Source: Flavobacterium sp. NG2 (lineage in GTDB: Bacteria; Bacteroidota; Bacteroidia; Flavobacteriales; Flavobacteriaceae). Taken from it: a stretch of 64,000 bases of DNA. The notes under the pieces were generated by a model, which made no database searches, had not been told where the DNA came from, and saw nothing but the letters and a program-made list of their open reading frames with translations. Shown here piece by piece: positions 43,753 through 54,167 of this stretch. The position numbers and the translations under genes are program-made. The stretch's first letter is position 1, and each line of letters starts with the position of its first letter. Location: contig NZ_CP139420.1 of NCBI RefSeq assembly GCF_034119845.1, positions 3,102,001 to 3,166,000 of the forward strand, written 5' to 3'.

Positions 43753-45846
43753 CTACAATCCCTGCGCCTGAATGGCTGTAATCACAACCGTATTAATTAT
43801 ATCATCAACGGTACAACCACGACTTAAATCATTTACGGGCTTATTTAATCCTTGTAACATTGGACCAATTGCTAAGGCTCCTGTTTCTCTCTGAACAGCT
43901 TTGTAGGTATTGTTTCCAGTATTCAAATCAGGAAAAATCAAAACACTTGCTTGACCCGCAACTTCAGATTCAGGCATTTTACTTTTTCCAACAATCTTAT
44001 CAACTGCAGCATCATATTGAATAGGGCCTTCAATTTTTAAATCTGGTCGTTTTTGACGGACAATTTCTGTTGCCTTACGAACTTTATCCACCTCGTCTCC
44101 TTTACCTGATGAACCTGATGAATACGAAAGCATAGCAACTTTCGGTTCGATCCCAAATGCTAAACTAGTATCTGCAGATGAAATAGCAATTTCTGCTAAT
44201 TGTTCAGCTGTAGGATTTGGATTTATAGCGCAGTCACCAAAGATAGAAACTCGATCTTCAAGGCACATAAAAAATACAGAAGAAACGACCGAAGAATTAG
44301 GTTTAGTTTTGATAAATTGTAAAGCGGGTAAAATAGTATGTTGCGTTGTATGAGCTGCTCCTGAAACCATTCCGTCAGCATGACCTTTGTATACCATCAT
44401 TGTTCCAAAGTATGATACGTCTTCCATCAAATCTTTGGCCATACGCTCTGTGACATTTTTTGCTTTTCTTAACTCATAATAGGTGTTTACATAATCTTCA
44501 TAATATGGAGATTCTATGGGGTTGATGATTTCGATTTTTGAAAAATCAAAAGCAATTCCCAGTTCATTGACTTTGTTTTCAATTTGTTTTTTATTTCCAA
44601 TAATTGAAATATCAACAACATCTATTGCCAACAACCTTGATGCTGCAATTATAATACGTTCATCAGTCCCTTCAGGTAACACAATATGTTTTCGATGCAT
44701 TTTGGCACGTTTAACCAAATTATATTGAAACATTTTAGGTGTCATACCTTCAACCTCGAAGGCGCTTAATTTGTTTGCCAAAGAATCAATATCAACAAAC
44801 TTTTCAAACGTTGCTATTGATGTTTCAATCTTCTGACTGTTATCCGCATATATTTTAGATTTTATATTTCCTATTTCGTTAGTAATCATATAAGTACCTT
44901 TGTCAACCGAAATAATTGGTACAACTGTAGTTAATCCTTCAATTAATTTCAAAATACTGTCTTCTGGCAAAATACCGCCTGTCAATATAATTCCTGAAAC
45001 TGATGGATAATTAACGGATTCATTAGCCTGTAAAGCGCCAAGAATAATATCAGCTCTATCACCAGGAGTGATAACTAACGAATGCTCCTTTAGGTGTAAC
45101 AAATAGTTACGCAACTGCATAGCTCCTACACTAAAATTCCCTACTTCGTTATTTAAATATTCATTACCAAATACTACTTTAGCATCCAAAACCTCAATTA
45201 TTTCTTTTATAGTTGGATTTTTTAAACTTGGAATCAATGGTATAGCATTAACCAACACACTCTCGGGAAGACTGGCTTTTAAACCATTAATTGCTAATGC
45301 TAAATTTTCAAACTGGACTTTATTACCTATTACAGCTAATATATCTACATCTTTTACTTTGAAAGTATCATAGGTCAAATACAAACTATCAACAAATTCA
45401 TCCAGAGTTTTCCCTACACCAGAGCTAACAATCACAGCTGGAATCCCTAGATTTTTAGCAATAAGAACGTTCATATCCAATTCGATAACAGTCCCTTCAC
45501 CACTGAAGCTAGTTCCTTCTACTAATACGAAATCATATTGTTCTTCAAGCCTTTTGAATTTTTCAATAATCAAATCGAGTACTTCTCCTATTTGTCCTCT
45601 GTTTTTCTTCTTTATTAGTTTACTTTTCGTGATAGCAAAGGCATCTTGAAAATCAATATCTAGGTTAAAATACGAAATAACCGTTTCAATATGGTTATCC
45701 ATCTTTCCCTCTTCGAAATCCTCTATAATAGGTCTAAAGTAACCCACTTTTGCAGTCTTTCCTATCAGCATACTCATTAAACCTAGTGTAACAATTGACT
45801 TACCACTATTAGGTTCACTTGTTGCTATGTATATGGCTTTATTCAT
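43753..45846 (-). CDS. pta: Phosphate acetyltransferase Pta (long form)
   Basis: Pta interconverts acetyl-CoA and acetyl phosphate. The 697-residue protein is the long form. The N-terminal P-loop domain is of dethiobiotin-synthetase type (YIATSEPNSGKSIVTLGL). A DRTGG regulatory domain is in the middle (about 215-320). The catalytic domain (about 375-697) has KHIVLPEGTDERII and SYSSGSSGKGDEVDKV. Together with ackA it runs overflow acetate formation or acetate uptake. Confidence 0.95.
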   Translation of the reverse strand: MNKAIYIATSEPNSGKSIVTLGLMSMLIGKTAKVGYFRPIIEDFEEGKMDNHIETVISYFNLDIDFQDAFAITKSKLIKKKNRGQIGEVLDLIIEKFKRLEEQYDFVLVEGTSFSGEGTVIELDMNVLIAKNLGIPAVIVSSGVGKTLDEFVDSLYLTYDTFKVKDVDILAVIGNKVQFENLALAINGLKASLPESVLVNAIPLIPSLKNPTIKEIIEVLDAKVVFGNEYLNNEVGNFSVGAMQLRNYLLHLKEHSLVITPGDRADIILGALQANESVNYPSVSGIILTGGILPEDSILKLIEGLTTVVPIISVDKGTYMITNEIGNIKSKIYADNSQKIETSIATFEKFVDIDSLANKLSAFEVEGMTPKMFQYNLVKRAKMHRKHIVLPEGTDERIIIAASRLLAIDVVDISIIGNKKQIENKVNELGIAFDFSKIEIINPIESPYYEDYVNTYYELRKAKNVTERMAKDLMEDVSYFGTMMVYKGHADGMVSGAAHTTQHTILPALQFIKTKPNSSVVSSVFFMCLEDRVSIFGDCAINPNPTAEQLAEIAISSADTSLAFGIEPKVAMLSYSSGSSGKGDEVDKVRKATEIVRQKRPDLKIEGPIQYDAAVDKIVGKSKMPESEVAGQASVLIFPDLNTGNNTYKAVQRETGALAIGPMLQGLNKPVNDLSRGCTVDDIINTVVITAIQAQGL

Positions 45847-46026
45847 TATTTATATTATTTTATTCATCTTTTTGGAATTCCTAATCTTTACTTTTTGAAT
45901 CAACTTAAATAAGTTAATAATGTTTATTTTGATGTTACAAAATACATATATTAGGGCAAATTATTTTCTGAGAATTAGTAAAATTTGTGGTAAAAATGGA
46001 GTTTAGACTTTATCTCTAAATCTATC

Positions 46027-47094
46027 TTAAAACCATTTTCTTTTTTTAAAATACAGCACCATCAAAATTCCTATTAGTAACATTATTGCCATGACGGTAT
46101 AATAACCGTTTTCATATTTTAACTCAGGCATATTTTCAAAATTCATCCCATAAACACCAACAATAAATGTCAATGGAATAAATATTGCCGATATCACTGT
46201 CAATGTTTTCATTATTTCATTCATCTTATGACCTTGTGACGAAAAAAAGAAATTGGAAGCACTTTCTAAAGTCCCCATATCTGATTCAATTTGCTCTAAA
46301 AGTTCCAAACTTTTTTGATACAGTTTAGAAAAATAGATATAAGTCTCGGATTCTATTATTTTAAAATTATCATCTTCTTTTAAACTTTTTATTGCTAATA
46401 ATGAATCTCTCAAGGGGATAATGGATCTTTTTAAGAAATTAAAATTTTCCCTATGTTTTTCAATCTTAATCAAGATTTCAGGCTTGGAACTTGTTTTTGA
46501 AAGCACAATTAATTTTTCGACCTTATCTTCCTCATTCTCTATTGTAATATAAAAGTTTTCCATAATAGCATCCAACAATAAACAAAGTAAATAATCTACT
46601 TTTTTAGAGCGAACAACCCCCGTATGTGTTCGTATTCGCTCTCTAATATGGGTAAAAAAATCACTTCTTTTTTCTTGAAATGAAATCAAAATTCCTTCTT
46701 TGATTAAAAAGCTAATTTGCTCAACGTTAATATTTTCAGAATCCTCGGTTGGAAGTAAAGACTTAATATTAAAAAATAAAATATTGGAATACTGCTCTAC
46801 TTTTGTTCTTCGGGTCGTATTTAAAATATCCGAAAGTATAAATTGGTCTATCATAAAAAATGAACCAATTTTTTCAATCAATTCAATGTTATTTAAACCA
46901 TGAAGATTAAGCCATTTATTCTTAGAGTTTTCAATTTCATTAAAATTTTCAATTGAATATTCACGATCTTCTTTAACCATTGTATCATCATAAATAAACA
47001 ACTGCATTTGAGATTCAAATTGCTTATGCCTACCTGTATATTCTAATGGGTTTGACTGCGTTCTTCTTACTTTTCGAAATTTTATTTTTCTCAT
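46027..47094 (-). CDS. corA: CorA magnesium/cobalt transporter
   Basis: This pentameric divalent-cation channel of the inner membrane has 355 residues: a large N-terminal cytoplasmic domain with long helices (about 150-290) and two C-terminal membrane helices. The selectivity motif GMN is seen in FIVGVYGMNFENMPEL, just after the first membrane helix. The C-terminus is basic (YFKKRKWF), as in other CorA proteins. It appears monocistronic; the upstream 217 bases hold no recognised element. Confidence 0.94.
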   Translation of the reverse strand: MRKIKFRKVRRTQSNPLEYTGRHKQFESQMQLFIYDDTMVKEDREYSIENFNEIENSKNKWLNLHGLNNIELIEKIGSFFMIDQFILSDILNTTRRTKVEQYSNILFFNIKSLLPTEDSENINVEQISFLIKEGILISFQEKRSDFFTHIRERIRTHTGVVRSKKVDYLLCLLLDAIMENFYITIENEEDKVEKLIVLSKTSSKPEILIKIEKHRENFNFLKRSIIPLRDSLLAIKSLKEDDNFKIIESETYIYFSKLYQKSLELLEQIESDMGTLESASNFFFSSQGHKMNEIMKTLTVISAIFIPLTFIVGVYGMNFENMPELKYENGYYTVMAIMLLIGILMVLYFKKRKWF

Positions 47095-47311
47095 TACAAA
47101 TGAATTTTACAATAATATTACAAAAAAAGACTCAAAAAAAAACGCTTCTTACCATTAAGATAATCAAATATGAAAAATGTTTTTTTTAGAACACTCAGTT
47201 CATCAAATTTACTATTGTTTATAGTATTGATTAATGATAAAAATCATGTTTTGTTTAGACTTATAAAAGTGTTTGAAGTAAAAACAGCTTAATGTAATTT
47301 AATTGAAATAA

Positions 47312-49525
47312 TTACACATTTAGAGGTTCAGAATCCTTATAAATTAATTGATTGATGGTTTTAAATAAGACATAAGATTCAAAAGGCTTTACAATTATAT
47401 CATTCATACCTGCAGACAGTGCTTCTTCTATAACTTCTTCTTTATTAAAAGCGGTAAGTGCAATTATAGGAGTTACTATTCCCATAGATCGAATTATTTT
47501 TGAAGCTTCAAAACCATTCATTTCAGGCATATTTATATCCATTAAAACAACATCAAAAGAAGCGTTTTCTAATCTTTTAATGGCTTCTTTACCTGAATTC
47601 ACAACAATGCATTTATAGTTTCTTTTTTCAATAATTTTTTGAGTAACCATACAGTTTATGATATTATCATCAACAATCAAAACGGTAAAAACTTGACCTG
47701 ATGACAAATCAACTTCCATATTATTGATGATTTCATTTGTCTTTTTTAAATCAGAATCAAATGCAATTGTAAATGTAAAAGTAGAGCCTTCACCTAATTT
47801 ACTATCAATTGTAATAGTACTACCAAATAGTTCTAGTAATTTCTTTACAATAGGCAAACCTAATCCAGTACCTTGGTAATCAATTTCTTTCCTACCTACT
47901 TGAGTGAATTTATCAAATATTTTATTTTGATCTTCCTTATCAATACCGACACCTGTGTCTTTAATTTTGAATTCAATATAATATTTAATGCCTTCTGTTT
48001 TTATTAATTTTGCAAAAACAGTAACTGTACCATCCTTTGTAAACTTTAAAGCATTACTAATCAAATTGATTAGTATTTGTGAAAAACGTAACTTATCTCC
48101 AATCAAAAATTCAGGAATTTCATCATCCAATTTAATTTCAATAGTATTGTTGTGATTTTTTCCAATAAATGATAGTGAATTAACTATCATTTCAATTTCG
48201 TCTGAAATATTGAACGTTAAATCTTCTAGAACAATTCGATTTTCTTCAATTTTATTGATTTGTAAAACATCATTTATCAACGACAATAAATACCTTGCCG
48301 AAAATTTCAAGGAATTCAGATGAGGGCTGTTTTCTAATTCCTTATGTTCTTCCAACAGCATATTTGTTATGCCTACAACTCCATATAAAGGAGTTCGCAG
48401 TTCATGACTAATAGTAGATACAAATTGAGATTTCAACATAGAAGCTTCTATTGCTTTCTCTTTAGCGACAATTAGCTCAGCATTTGCAAGGGTTAAATCC
48501 AAGTTCACTTTTTTCTTAAATAGATAATTTTTATACAAAGTGTACATTTGCAACAATAATACACAAAGAACAATTATAAAAAGTACTACAATTACTTTAG
48601 ATTTTTTTAAATTTTGATATTGCAAACTGTTTTCGGCTGTAATAGTGCCTACTTTTCTTTTATACTCATCTAATTCAATATTAATACCAACTAATTTTGC
48701 TCTTTTGATATTCTGTGAATTATTAATTTCTTTTATTAATTGATTGTACTTGACTAAATACAAATAGGCTTTCTTAAAATCTTCTATTTTGAATAAGTGA
48801 TTCGAATATTCCAAATATGAAGTTGCCAAATCTACTCCGTTATTAGTCTTTTGACCAATTTCAATAGCTTTCAAAAAGTATAAATCAGCTTTAGAATAAT
48901 CTTTAATGTGCCCCTGATACATGCCATTTAGCATATTCAAAATAACTAAATCAGATTCGTGCCCATACTTTAAACTGTATTTATTGACAAAATCCAAATA
49001 GGGTTTCCCTTTTTCAAACTGATTAATATCAAAATAAGCCCAAGCTATATTTGATTTAGTATACACAATTTTAGTGGTGTCTTTACTTTTTTCATTAAAT
49101 AATAAAGACTGATTTAAAAATGGAATTCCAACTTTATGATTCTTTTTTTCAAAACAATAAATGTTTCCCAAATTATTGTTTATCCAATTTTTGACAGTAT
49201 CATTCTCGGCCAAATTAGCAAATTCCAATCCTTTCTTATAATATAAAATGGCTTTATCAAATTCCGACAATTCTTCATAATTAGCTCCAATAGTATTGTA
49301 CGATTTGGCTATTAGATAATTATCTTTTAAGGCTAATGCATAATGCAACGCTAATCGGGAAGTAGCAAACGATTTTTCAAAATTAGATTCATGAAGTAAG
49401 TTTGAGGCTTCATTCGCTAATTTTAGAATATCTTTTCTGGATGGTATACCTTCTATAGTATCATTGACACTGCAATAAGCAGACCAGGAGAAAAAAACAC
49501 AAATTAAAGTTCTTAGTTGAAACAT
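47312..49525 (-). CDS. TPR-containing hybrid sensor histidine kinase
   Basis: This 737-residue signalling protein has, in order, a signal peptide (about 1-18), six or so TPR-like helix pairs (about 30-270) and one membrane helix (KVIVVLFIIVLCVLLLQMYTL, about 312-332). HisKA follows with the phospho-His in STISHELRTPLYGVVG, then HATPase with KFTQVGRKEIDYQGTGLGLPIVKK. Last is a receiver domain with the phospho-Asp in VVLMDINMPEMNGFE. No output domain is attached, so a separate regulator or phosphotransfer protein is expected. The signal sensed through the TPRs is unknown. Confidence 0.9.
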   Translation of the reverse strand: MFQLRTLICVFFSWSAYCSVNDTIEGIPSRKDILKLANEASNLLHESNFEKSFATSRLALHYALALKDNYLIAKSYNTIGANYEELSEFDKAILYYKKGLEFANLAENDTVKNWINNNLGNIYCFEKKNHKVGIPFLNQSLLFNEKSKDTTKIVYTKSNIAWAYFDINQFEKGKPYLDFVNKYSLKYGHESDLVILNMLNGMYQGHIKDYSKADLYFLKAIEIGQKTNNGVDLATSYLEYSNHLFKIEDFKKAYLYLVKYNQLIKEINNSQNIKRAKLVGINIELDEYKRKVGTITAENSLQYQNLKKSKVIVVLFIIVLCVLLLQMYTLYKNYLFKKKVNLDLTLANAELIVAKEKAIEASMLKSQFVSTISHELRTPLYGVVGITNMLLEEHKELENSPHLNSLKFSARYLLSLINDVLQINKIEENRIVLEDLTFNISDEIEMIVNSLSFIGKNHNNTIEIKLDDEIPEFLIGDKLRFSQILINLISNALKFTKDGTVTVFAKLIKTEGIKYYIEFKIKDTGVGIDKEDQNKIFDKFTQVGRKEIDYQGTGLGLPIVKKLLELFGSTITIDSKLGEGSTFTFTIAFDSDLKKTNEIINNMEVDLSSGQVFTVLIVDDNIINCMVTQKIIEKRNYKCIVVNSGKEAIKRLENASFDVVLMDINMPEMNGFEASKIIRSMGIVTPIIALTAFNKEEVIEEALSAGMNDIIVKPFESYVLFKTINQLIYKDSEPLNV

Positions 49526-49542
49526 AAATCACTGCTATTCAT

Positions 49543-49550
49543 CAAATATA
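49543..49550 (-). promoter_or_regulatory. -7 box before the hybrid kinase gene
   Basis: TATATTTG on the minus strand fully matches TAnnTTTG, 18 bases before the start codon. A TTG at the expected distance is absent. Confidence 0.4.
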
Positions 49551-49587
49551 CATTAAAAATGATTTCGTTCCTTATTTAATATAAAAA

Positions 49588-50868
49588 TCAACTTTTTATA
49601 TGATTTATTTTACCAACAGATTTAGCCACGATGGTCGCAACAGTAGCATCACTCGTAATATTCACTACCGTTCTACACATATCAAGCGGTCTGTCAATAG
49701 CAAAGATAAGTGCTAATCCTGCCTCTGGAATTCCGGCTTGCCCAAGTACAATTACAAGCATCACCATGCCTGCACTTGGTACAGCTGCCGAACCTATCGA
49801 AGCTAAAGTTGCAGTTACTACAATCATCAACTGCGTATGCATATCCAAAGGATAAGGCAACATTGCTTGTGCAATAAAAATGGCAGCTACCGCTTGATAC
49901 AAACTTGTTCCATCCATATTTACAGTTGCCCCCAAAGGCAAAACAAAACTTGCAACTTCCTCATCAACACCTAAATTCTCGGTAACACATTCCATTGTTA
50001 CAGGCAAAGTAGCTGCACTAGAACTTGTTGAAAAAGCTAATAATTGAGCGGGTGCAATCGCTTTAAAAAATGTAATAGGATTTATTTTTGCAAAAATCAT
50101 CAATATAGTCGGATATAAAATAAACACCATTAACATTAATCCTATCAAGACGGTAAGTCCATAAATCCCTAAAGCCCCTAATGTTGAAAAATCAGGGATT
50201 TCGACCATTAATGCTGCAATCAAAGCAAAAACTCCATAAGGAGAAAACAACATTATAATATCAATAATTTTTAGAATCACATCATTCATACCTTTGAAAA
50301 AATCAACAACAGGTTTGGCTTTTTCTTCTTCGATTAAAATCAATCCAATTCCGATTAGAATAACAAAAAAGATTACCTGAAGCATACTCCCATTATCAGA
50401 TAAAGCATAAAAAAAATTATCTGGAACGATATCAACAATTGGCTGTAAAGGTCCGTTGTTTTTTGTCTCATCTGCTAATTCAATTTTTTGGGAAGCATCA
50501 GCCGAGAAGTTTTCAATTAGACTTTTTCGTGAATCATCATTAATATAGCTCCCTGGTTTTATCACATTAGCCAAGACTAATCCCAAACATACTGCAATAA
50601 CAGTGGTACACAAATAAAATACGACTGTTCTTCCTCCTAGTTTAGATAACTTTGAAATATCCTTTAAATCAGCCAGTCCTACTATCAAAGAAACAACGAT
50701 TAAAGGAACAGCAATCATTTTTAGTAAATTGATAAAAATAGTTCCAAAAGGTTTTATCCAATCGACGACAATTCCTTTTTGTTCTAAATTTTTCATCATC
50801 AAACCAAAAAGCAATCCTAGAATCATACCGATTAAGATTTTCCAATGCAAAGCCATTTTTTTTATCAT
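49588..50868 (-). CDS. Dicarboxylate/amino acid:cation symporter
   Basis: This inner-membrane transporter of the DAACS family (GltP/DctA-like) takes up glutamate, aspartate or C4-dicarboxylates with sodium or protons. In 426 residues it has the hairpin serine-rich motif FSTSSSAATLPVTMEC, the substrate and ion site PLGATVNMDGTSLYQ and the later AAVPSAGMVMLVIVLG. It starts with MIKKMALHWKILIGM; the second ATG at 50856 may be the true start. Its stop lies 62 bases upstream of the hybrid kinase start, so the kinase could be transcribed from it. Confidence 0.93.
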   Translation of the reverse strand: MIKKMALHWKILIGMILGLLFGLMMKNLEQKGIVVDWIKPFGTIFINLLKMIAVPLIVVSLIVGLADLKDISKLSKLGGRTVVFYLCTTVIAVCLGLVLANVIKPGSYINDDSRKSLIENFSADASQKIELADETKNNGPLQPIVDIVPDNFFYALSDNGSMLQVIFFVILIGIGLILIEEEKAKPVVDFFKGMNDVILKIIDIIMLFSPYGVFALIAALMVEIPDFSTLGALGIYGLTVLIGLMLMVFILYPTILMIFAKINPITFFKAIAPAQLLAFSTSSSAATLPVTMECVTENLGVDEEVASFVLPLGATVNMDGTSLYQAVAAIFIAQAMLPYPLDMHTQLMIVVTATLASIGSAAVPSAGMVMLVIVLGQAGIPEAGLALIFAIDRPLDMCRTVVNITSDATVATIVAKSVGKINHIKS

Positions 50869-50980
50869 TCTGATTACTATTTAAATTTGATATAAAAGAA
50901 AAAGGTGCGCATAATTTTCTAAAAAACTAGTGCTACACCTTTCAAAAATAAGCTATAAACGTTTTTAAACCAAGTCTAAA

Positions 50981-52042
50981 TTATTTATATGTTTTATTGA
51001 TTAAATAAAAATCGGCTAAAACTATCGCTGCCATTGCTTCAACAATAGGCACTGCACGAGGAACGACACAAGGATCATGACGTCCTTTTCCTGTCATTTC
51101 AGTGATATTTCCTTTATTATCTAATGATTCTTGTTTTTTCATAATAGTTGCCACTGGCTTAAAAGCAACTCTGAAATAGATATCCATTCCGTTGCTAATT
51201 CCCCCTTGGATTCCTCCTGAAAGATTCGTTTTTGTTGTTCCATCTGGATTATACAAATCATTGTGTTCGCTTCCTTTCATTTTAGAACCACAAAAACCAC
51301 TTCCAAATTCAAAACCTTTTACTGCATTGATAGAAAGCATTGCTTTTCCTAATTCGGCATGTAATTTATCAAAAACAGGTTCTCCTAATCCAATTGGCAC
51401 ATTTTGTATCACACAAGTTACAGTACCACCAACAGTATCTCCTTCTTTGCGGATTTCACGAATGTATTCTTCCATTTGAGCAGCTAAAGCTTCATCAGGA
51501 CAACGTACAGGATTACTTTCGATTTTAGAAAAATCCAAATCTTGGTATGGCTTTTCTAAATAGATTGGCCCTACTGAAGAAACATAAGCATTGATTTTAA
51601 TCTCAGGTAACATTTGTTTTGCAACAGCACCTGCTACTACTCTACTAGCAGTTTCACGAGCTGAACTTCTTCCACCACCACGGTAGTCTCTAGCTCCATA
51701 TTTTTGATCATAAACATAGTCAGCATGACTTGGTCTATAATTATCTTTAATATGTGAATAATCGTCTGATTTTTGATTGGTATTTGGAATGATGAATCCA
51801 ATAGGTGTTCCTGTTGTTTTACCTTCAAAAATACCTGATAGGAACTGAACATCGTCTGGTTCTTTTCTTTGGGTTACAATTGCTGATTGACCTGGTTTTC
51901 TTCTTGACATTTCAAGTTGAATAGCGTCAAAATCTAAAGTTATTCCTGATGGACATCCATCTATAATTCCGCCTAAGGCTTCTCCGTGTGATTCTCCAAA
52001 TGTTGTTAATCTAAATAGTGTGCCGTAGCTATTTCCTGCCAT
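50981..52042 (-). CDS. aroC: Chorismate synthase AroC
   Basis: AroC makes chorismate from EPSP using reduced FMN, the last common step to aromatic amino acids. The 353-residue protein begins with [23 protein letters not shown]. It also shows [34 protein letters not shown] and the C-terminal [20 protein letters not shown], all family signatures. No other aro gene is nearby. A -7-like box is found close upstream. Confidence 0.97.
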   Translation of the reverse strand: MAGNSYGTLFRLTTFGESHGEALGGIIDGCPSGITLDFDAIQLEMSRRKPGQSAIVTQRKEPDDVQFLSGIFEGKTTGTPIGFIIPNTNQKSDDYSHIKDNYRPSHADYVYDQKYGARDYRGGGRSSARETASRVVAGAVAKQMLPEIKINAYVSSVGPIYLEKPYQDLDFSKIESNPVRCPDEALAAQMEEYIREIRKEGDTVGGTVTCVIQNVPIGLGEPVFDKLHAELGKAMLSINAVKGFEFGSGFCGSKMKGSEHNDLYNPDGTTKTNLSGGIQGGISNGMDIYFRVAFKPVATIMKKQESLDNKGNITEMTGKGRHDPCVVPRAVPIVEAMAAIVLADFYLINKTYK

Positions 52043-52058
52043 TATAATTAGTTTTGAA

Positions 52059-52066
52059 CAAAAGTA
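52059..52066 (-). promoter_or_regulatory. -7 box before aroC
   Basis: TACTTTTG on the minus strand fully matches TAnnTTTG, 17 bases before the ATG. The -33 TTG is not found at the usual distance. Confidence 0.4.
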
Positions 52067-52219
52067 CTATTTTAGTTTTAAATTTTTAAGTTTAAGTTTT
52101 AAAAAAACAACAGGAAAATATTGATATTGAGTTAATATTAGAATCTTTTTCTTAACCTTAATTTTCATTTTGACAGAAGCTAATTTATTTAATTTGCTGA
52201 AAATCAAATTTAGATTACA

Positions 52220-53044
52220 TTGAAAAAAAGAAAGGTCGAATTAGTTGTGATTTCGGATACACATCTTGGAACTTATGGAAGTCACGCCAAAGAACTATTT
52301 AAATATTTATCTTCGATAAAACCCGATACCTTAGTATTAAATGGAGACATTATTGATATTTGGCAATTTAGAAAATCCTATTTCCCAAAGTCACATTTGA
52401 AGGTGCTTCAAAAAATTATGTCTCTAGCATCAAAAGGAACAAAGGTTTACTATATAACTGGAAATCATGACGAGATGCTACGTAAATTTAGCGACTTCGA
52501 AATGGGAAACTTCTCATTAGTAGACAAGTTAGTTTTGGAATTAGATGATAAAAAAGCATGGATTTTTCATGGGGATGTTTTTGATGCTTCTGTAAACCAT
52601 GCCAAATGGATTGCAAAACTTGGAGGTATCGGATACGATTACCTAATATTAGTGAACCGTTTTGTAAATTGGTGCCTTAGCAAAATGAAACAGGAACCTT
52701 ATTCTTTTTCAAAAAAAATAAAGGCCAGTGTCAAAAAAGCTGTTAAACATATTTCAGATTTTGAACTCACAGCTGCTGAACTAGCTATTGAAAATAAATA
52801 TGATTACGTTATATGTGGCCATATTCATGAACCTAAAATGGTTCAAAAAATCACTAAAAACGGGACTACTTTATATCTTAATTCTGGAGACTGGGTCGAA
52901 AATTTAACCGCTTTAGAGTACAATAAGAAAAAATGGAAGTTAAGACGATTTCAAGATCATTGCTATTCAGACATTGGAAATGAGGAAGATAACGAAGAAG
53001 TCTTAAATCATAAGTTAATCGCTTCAATTCTTTTTTCCAAATAA
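52220..53044 (+). CDS. UDP-2,3-diacylglucosamine diphosphatase-like metallophosphoesterase
   Basis: This calcineurin-like phosphoesterase of 274 residues is similar to LpxH/LpxI-pathway enzymes that make lipid X for lipid A. Metal ligands are seen in VVISDTHLG, LVLNGDIIDIWQ, YITGNHDEMLR, WIFHGDVFD and YVICGHIHEP. The start codon is TTG at 52220, read as MKKRKVELVVIS; no in-frame ATG precedes the first beta-strand, so the TTG is accepted. Specificity for the lipid A precursor is inferred from family resemblance, and it may be a paralogue. Confidence 0.85.
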   Translation: MKKRKVELVVISDTHLGTYGSHAKELFKYLSSIKPDTLVLNGDIIDIWQFRKSYFPKSHLKVLQKIMSLASKGTKVYYITGNHDEMLRKFSDFEMGNFSLVDKLVLELDDKKAWIFHGDVFDASVNHAKWIAKLGGIGYDYLILVNRFVNWCLSKMKQEPYSFSKKIKASVKKAVKHISDFELTAAELAIENKYDYVICGHIHEPKMVQKITKNGTTLYLNSGDWVENLTALEYNKKKWKLRRFQDHCYSDIGNEEDNEEVLNHKLIASILFSK

Positions 53045-53146
53045 TTAACCTACATATAATATTGATAATAAATTATTTACAAGTCAACTATGTGAATTCT
53101 ATAATTTATTACTAATATTATATAAATTTAATGTTAACTTTAGCTG

Positions 53147-53154
53147 TAACTTTG
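53147..53154 (+). promoter_or_regulatory. Promoter box of the small beta-barrel gene
   Basis: TAACTTTG fully matches TAnnTTTG, 21 bases before the ATG at 53176. A TTA stands 16 bases upstream instead of TTG. Confidence 0.5.
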
Positions 53155-53175
53155 TTTAAAACAATTTGAAAAATT

Positions 53176-53679
53176 ATGAAAAAACTTATTTTATCAGCTT
53201 TTATGCTAATGGGATTAGCATTCAGCAGTCAAGCTCAAGAAATTTCTAAAAACGCTTTAGGATTACGTTTTGGGGATAGTGGTGGTTTTGGAGGAGAACT
53301 TTCTTACCAAAGAGGTCTGTCTAGTAACAATAGACTAGAATTAGACTTAGGGTGGAGAAATCGTAACAATTACAATAACTATGGATACGATGACAAGGCT
53401 ATAAAACTAACTGGTATTTACCAATGGGTATGGAACATTGATGGAGGATTTAATTGGTATGCAGGTGTTGGTGGAGGATTAGGTAGTTATAGCTACGATC
53501 ACAAAGATGTACACTATAATGATACCTTTGTTTTTGCTGCTGGTGATATCGGTATTGAGTACAACTTTGATATCCCATTGTTAATTTCATTAGACTTCAG
53601 ACCTGAATTTGGAGGAAGTGGATATTATAAAAATAATTATGGCTCTGATGTTGCGTTATCGTTGAGATACCAATTCTAA
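53176..53679 (+). CDS. Small outer-membrane beta-barrel-like protein
   Basis: This 167-residue protein has a signal peptide (about 1-20, ending SSQAQ). A glycine- and aromatic-rich body of alternating hydrophobic strands follows (ALGLRFGDSGGFGGELSYQ, GFNWYAGVGGGLGSY). It ends in an aromatic residue (SLRYQF), as usual for outer-membrane barrels. Eight strands would fit the length. No enzymatic motif is seen. It stands alone between a promoter and a strong terminator. Confidence 0.8.
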   Translation: MKKLILSAFMLMGLAFSSQAQEISKNALGLRFGDSGGFGGELSYQRGLSSNNRLELDLGWRNRNNYNNYGYDDKAIKLTGIYQWVWNIDGGFNWYAGVGGGLGSYSYDHKDVHYNDTFVFAAGDIGIEYNFDIPLLISLDFRPEFGGSGYYKNNYGSDVALSLRYQF

Positions 53680-53697
53680 TACCTTATAAAAGATAAC

Positions 53698-53727
53698 AAA
53701 AATGCCGCTTTGATTGCGGCATTTTTT
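53698..53727. terminator. Bidirectional terminator between the barrel and lipoprotein genes
   Basis: AAAATGCCGC and its complement with a 7-base loop are flanked by A's and T's. It serves the plus-strand barrel gene and overlaps the end of the minus-strand lipoprotein gene by two bases. Confidence 0.8.
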
Positions 53728-54154
53728 ATTTTATACGAATTCCTTTTTTGGAATTTATTTTAACAACACAGTATGGATAAGTAATACTTTGTGTAACCAT
53801 AGCGCCAGTTTCGGGTTTTACTTCCTTTACTCTGACATGAATTGAGTCAGCAACTTGTTCTACACTTTCAACACCAATAGAATACCCTCCAGTAGGTTTC
53901 TCGCCCATATTCAAAATAAGGAAATTTGATTTCTGCACATCTAATGTGCTTATTTTCTTTTTCAAAAATTCGTCATTTTGCAACATTTTAATTTCATTTG
54001 GCTCCGTCAGAATTTCATAGAACTGAATATTTGCGCCACCATCTGATTGCTGAGTTAACACTTCAAACAAAGGAGGAATAACTCCCTTCTTGGTTGACGA
54101 TGCACCACAAGAAGCTAGAACCAAACTTAGCACTATATACTTTATATTTTTCAA
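53726..54154 (-). CDS. PrcB-like lipoprotein
   Basis: This 142-residue protein has a lipoprotein signal peptide (VLSLVLASCGAS; lipobox Cys at about 16). Its C-terminal domain resembles the PrcB C-terminal (protease complex subunit) domain. The core NFLILNMGEKPTGGYSIGVESVEQ contains the characteristic PTGGYSI. The role is unknown; some relatives accompany extracellular proteases. It follows bshA by 13 bases on the same strand, so co-transcription is likely. Confidence 0.75.
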   Translation of the reverse strand: MKNIKYIVLSLVLASCGASSTKKGVIPPLFEVLTQQSDGGANIQFYEILTEPNEIKMLQNDEFLKKKISTLDVQKSNFLILNMGEKPTGGYSIGVESVEQVADSIHVRVKEVKPETGAMVTQSITYPYCVVKINSKKGIRIK

Positions 54155-54167
54155 TTGTTATAAAATT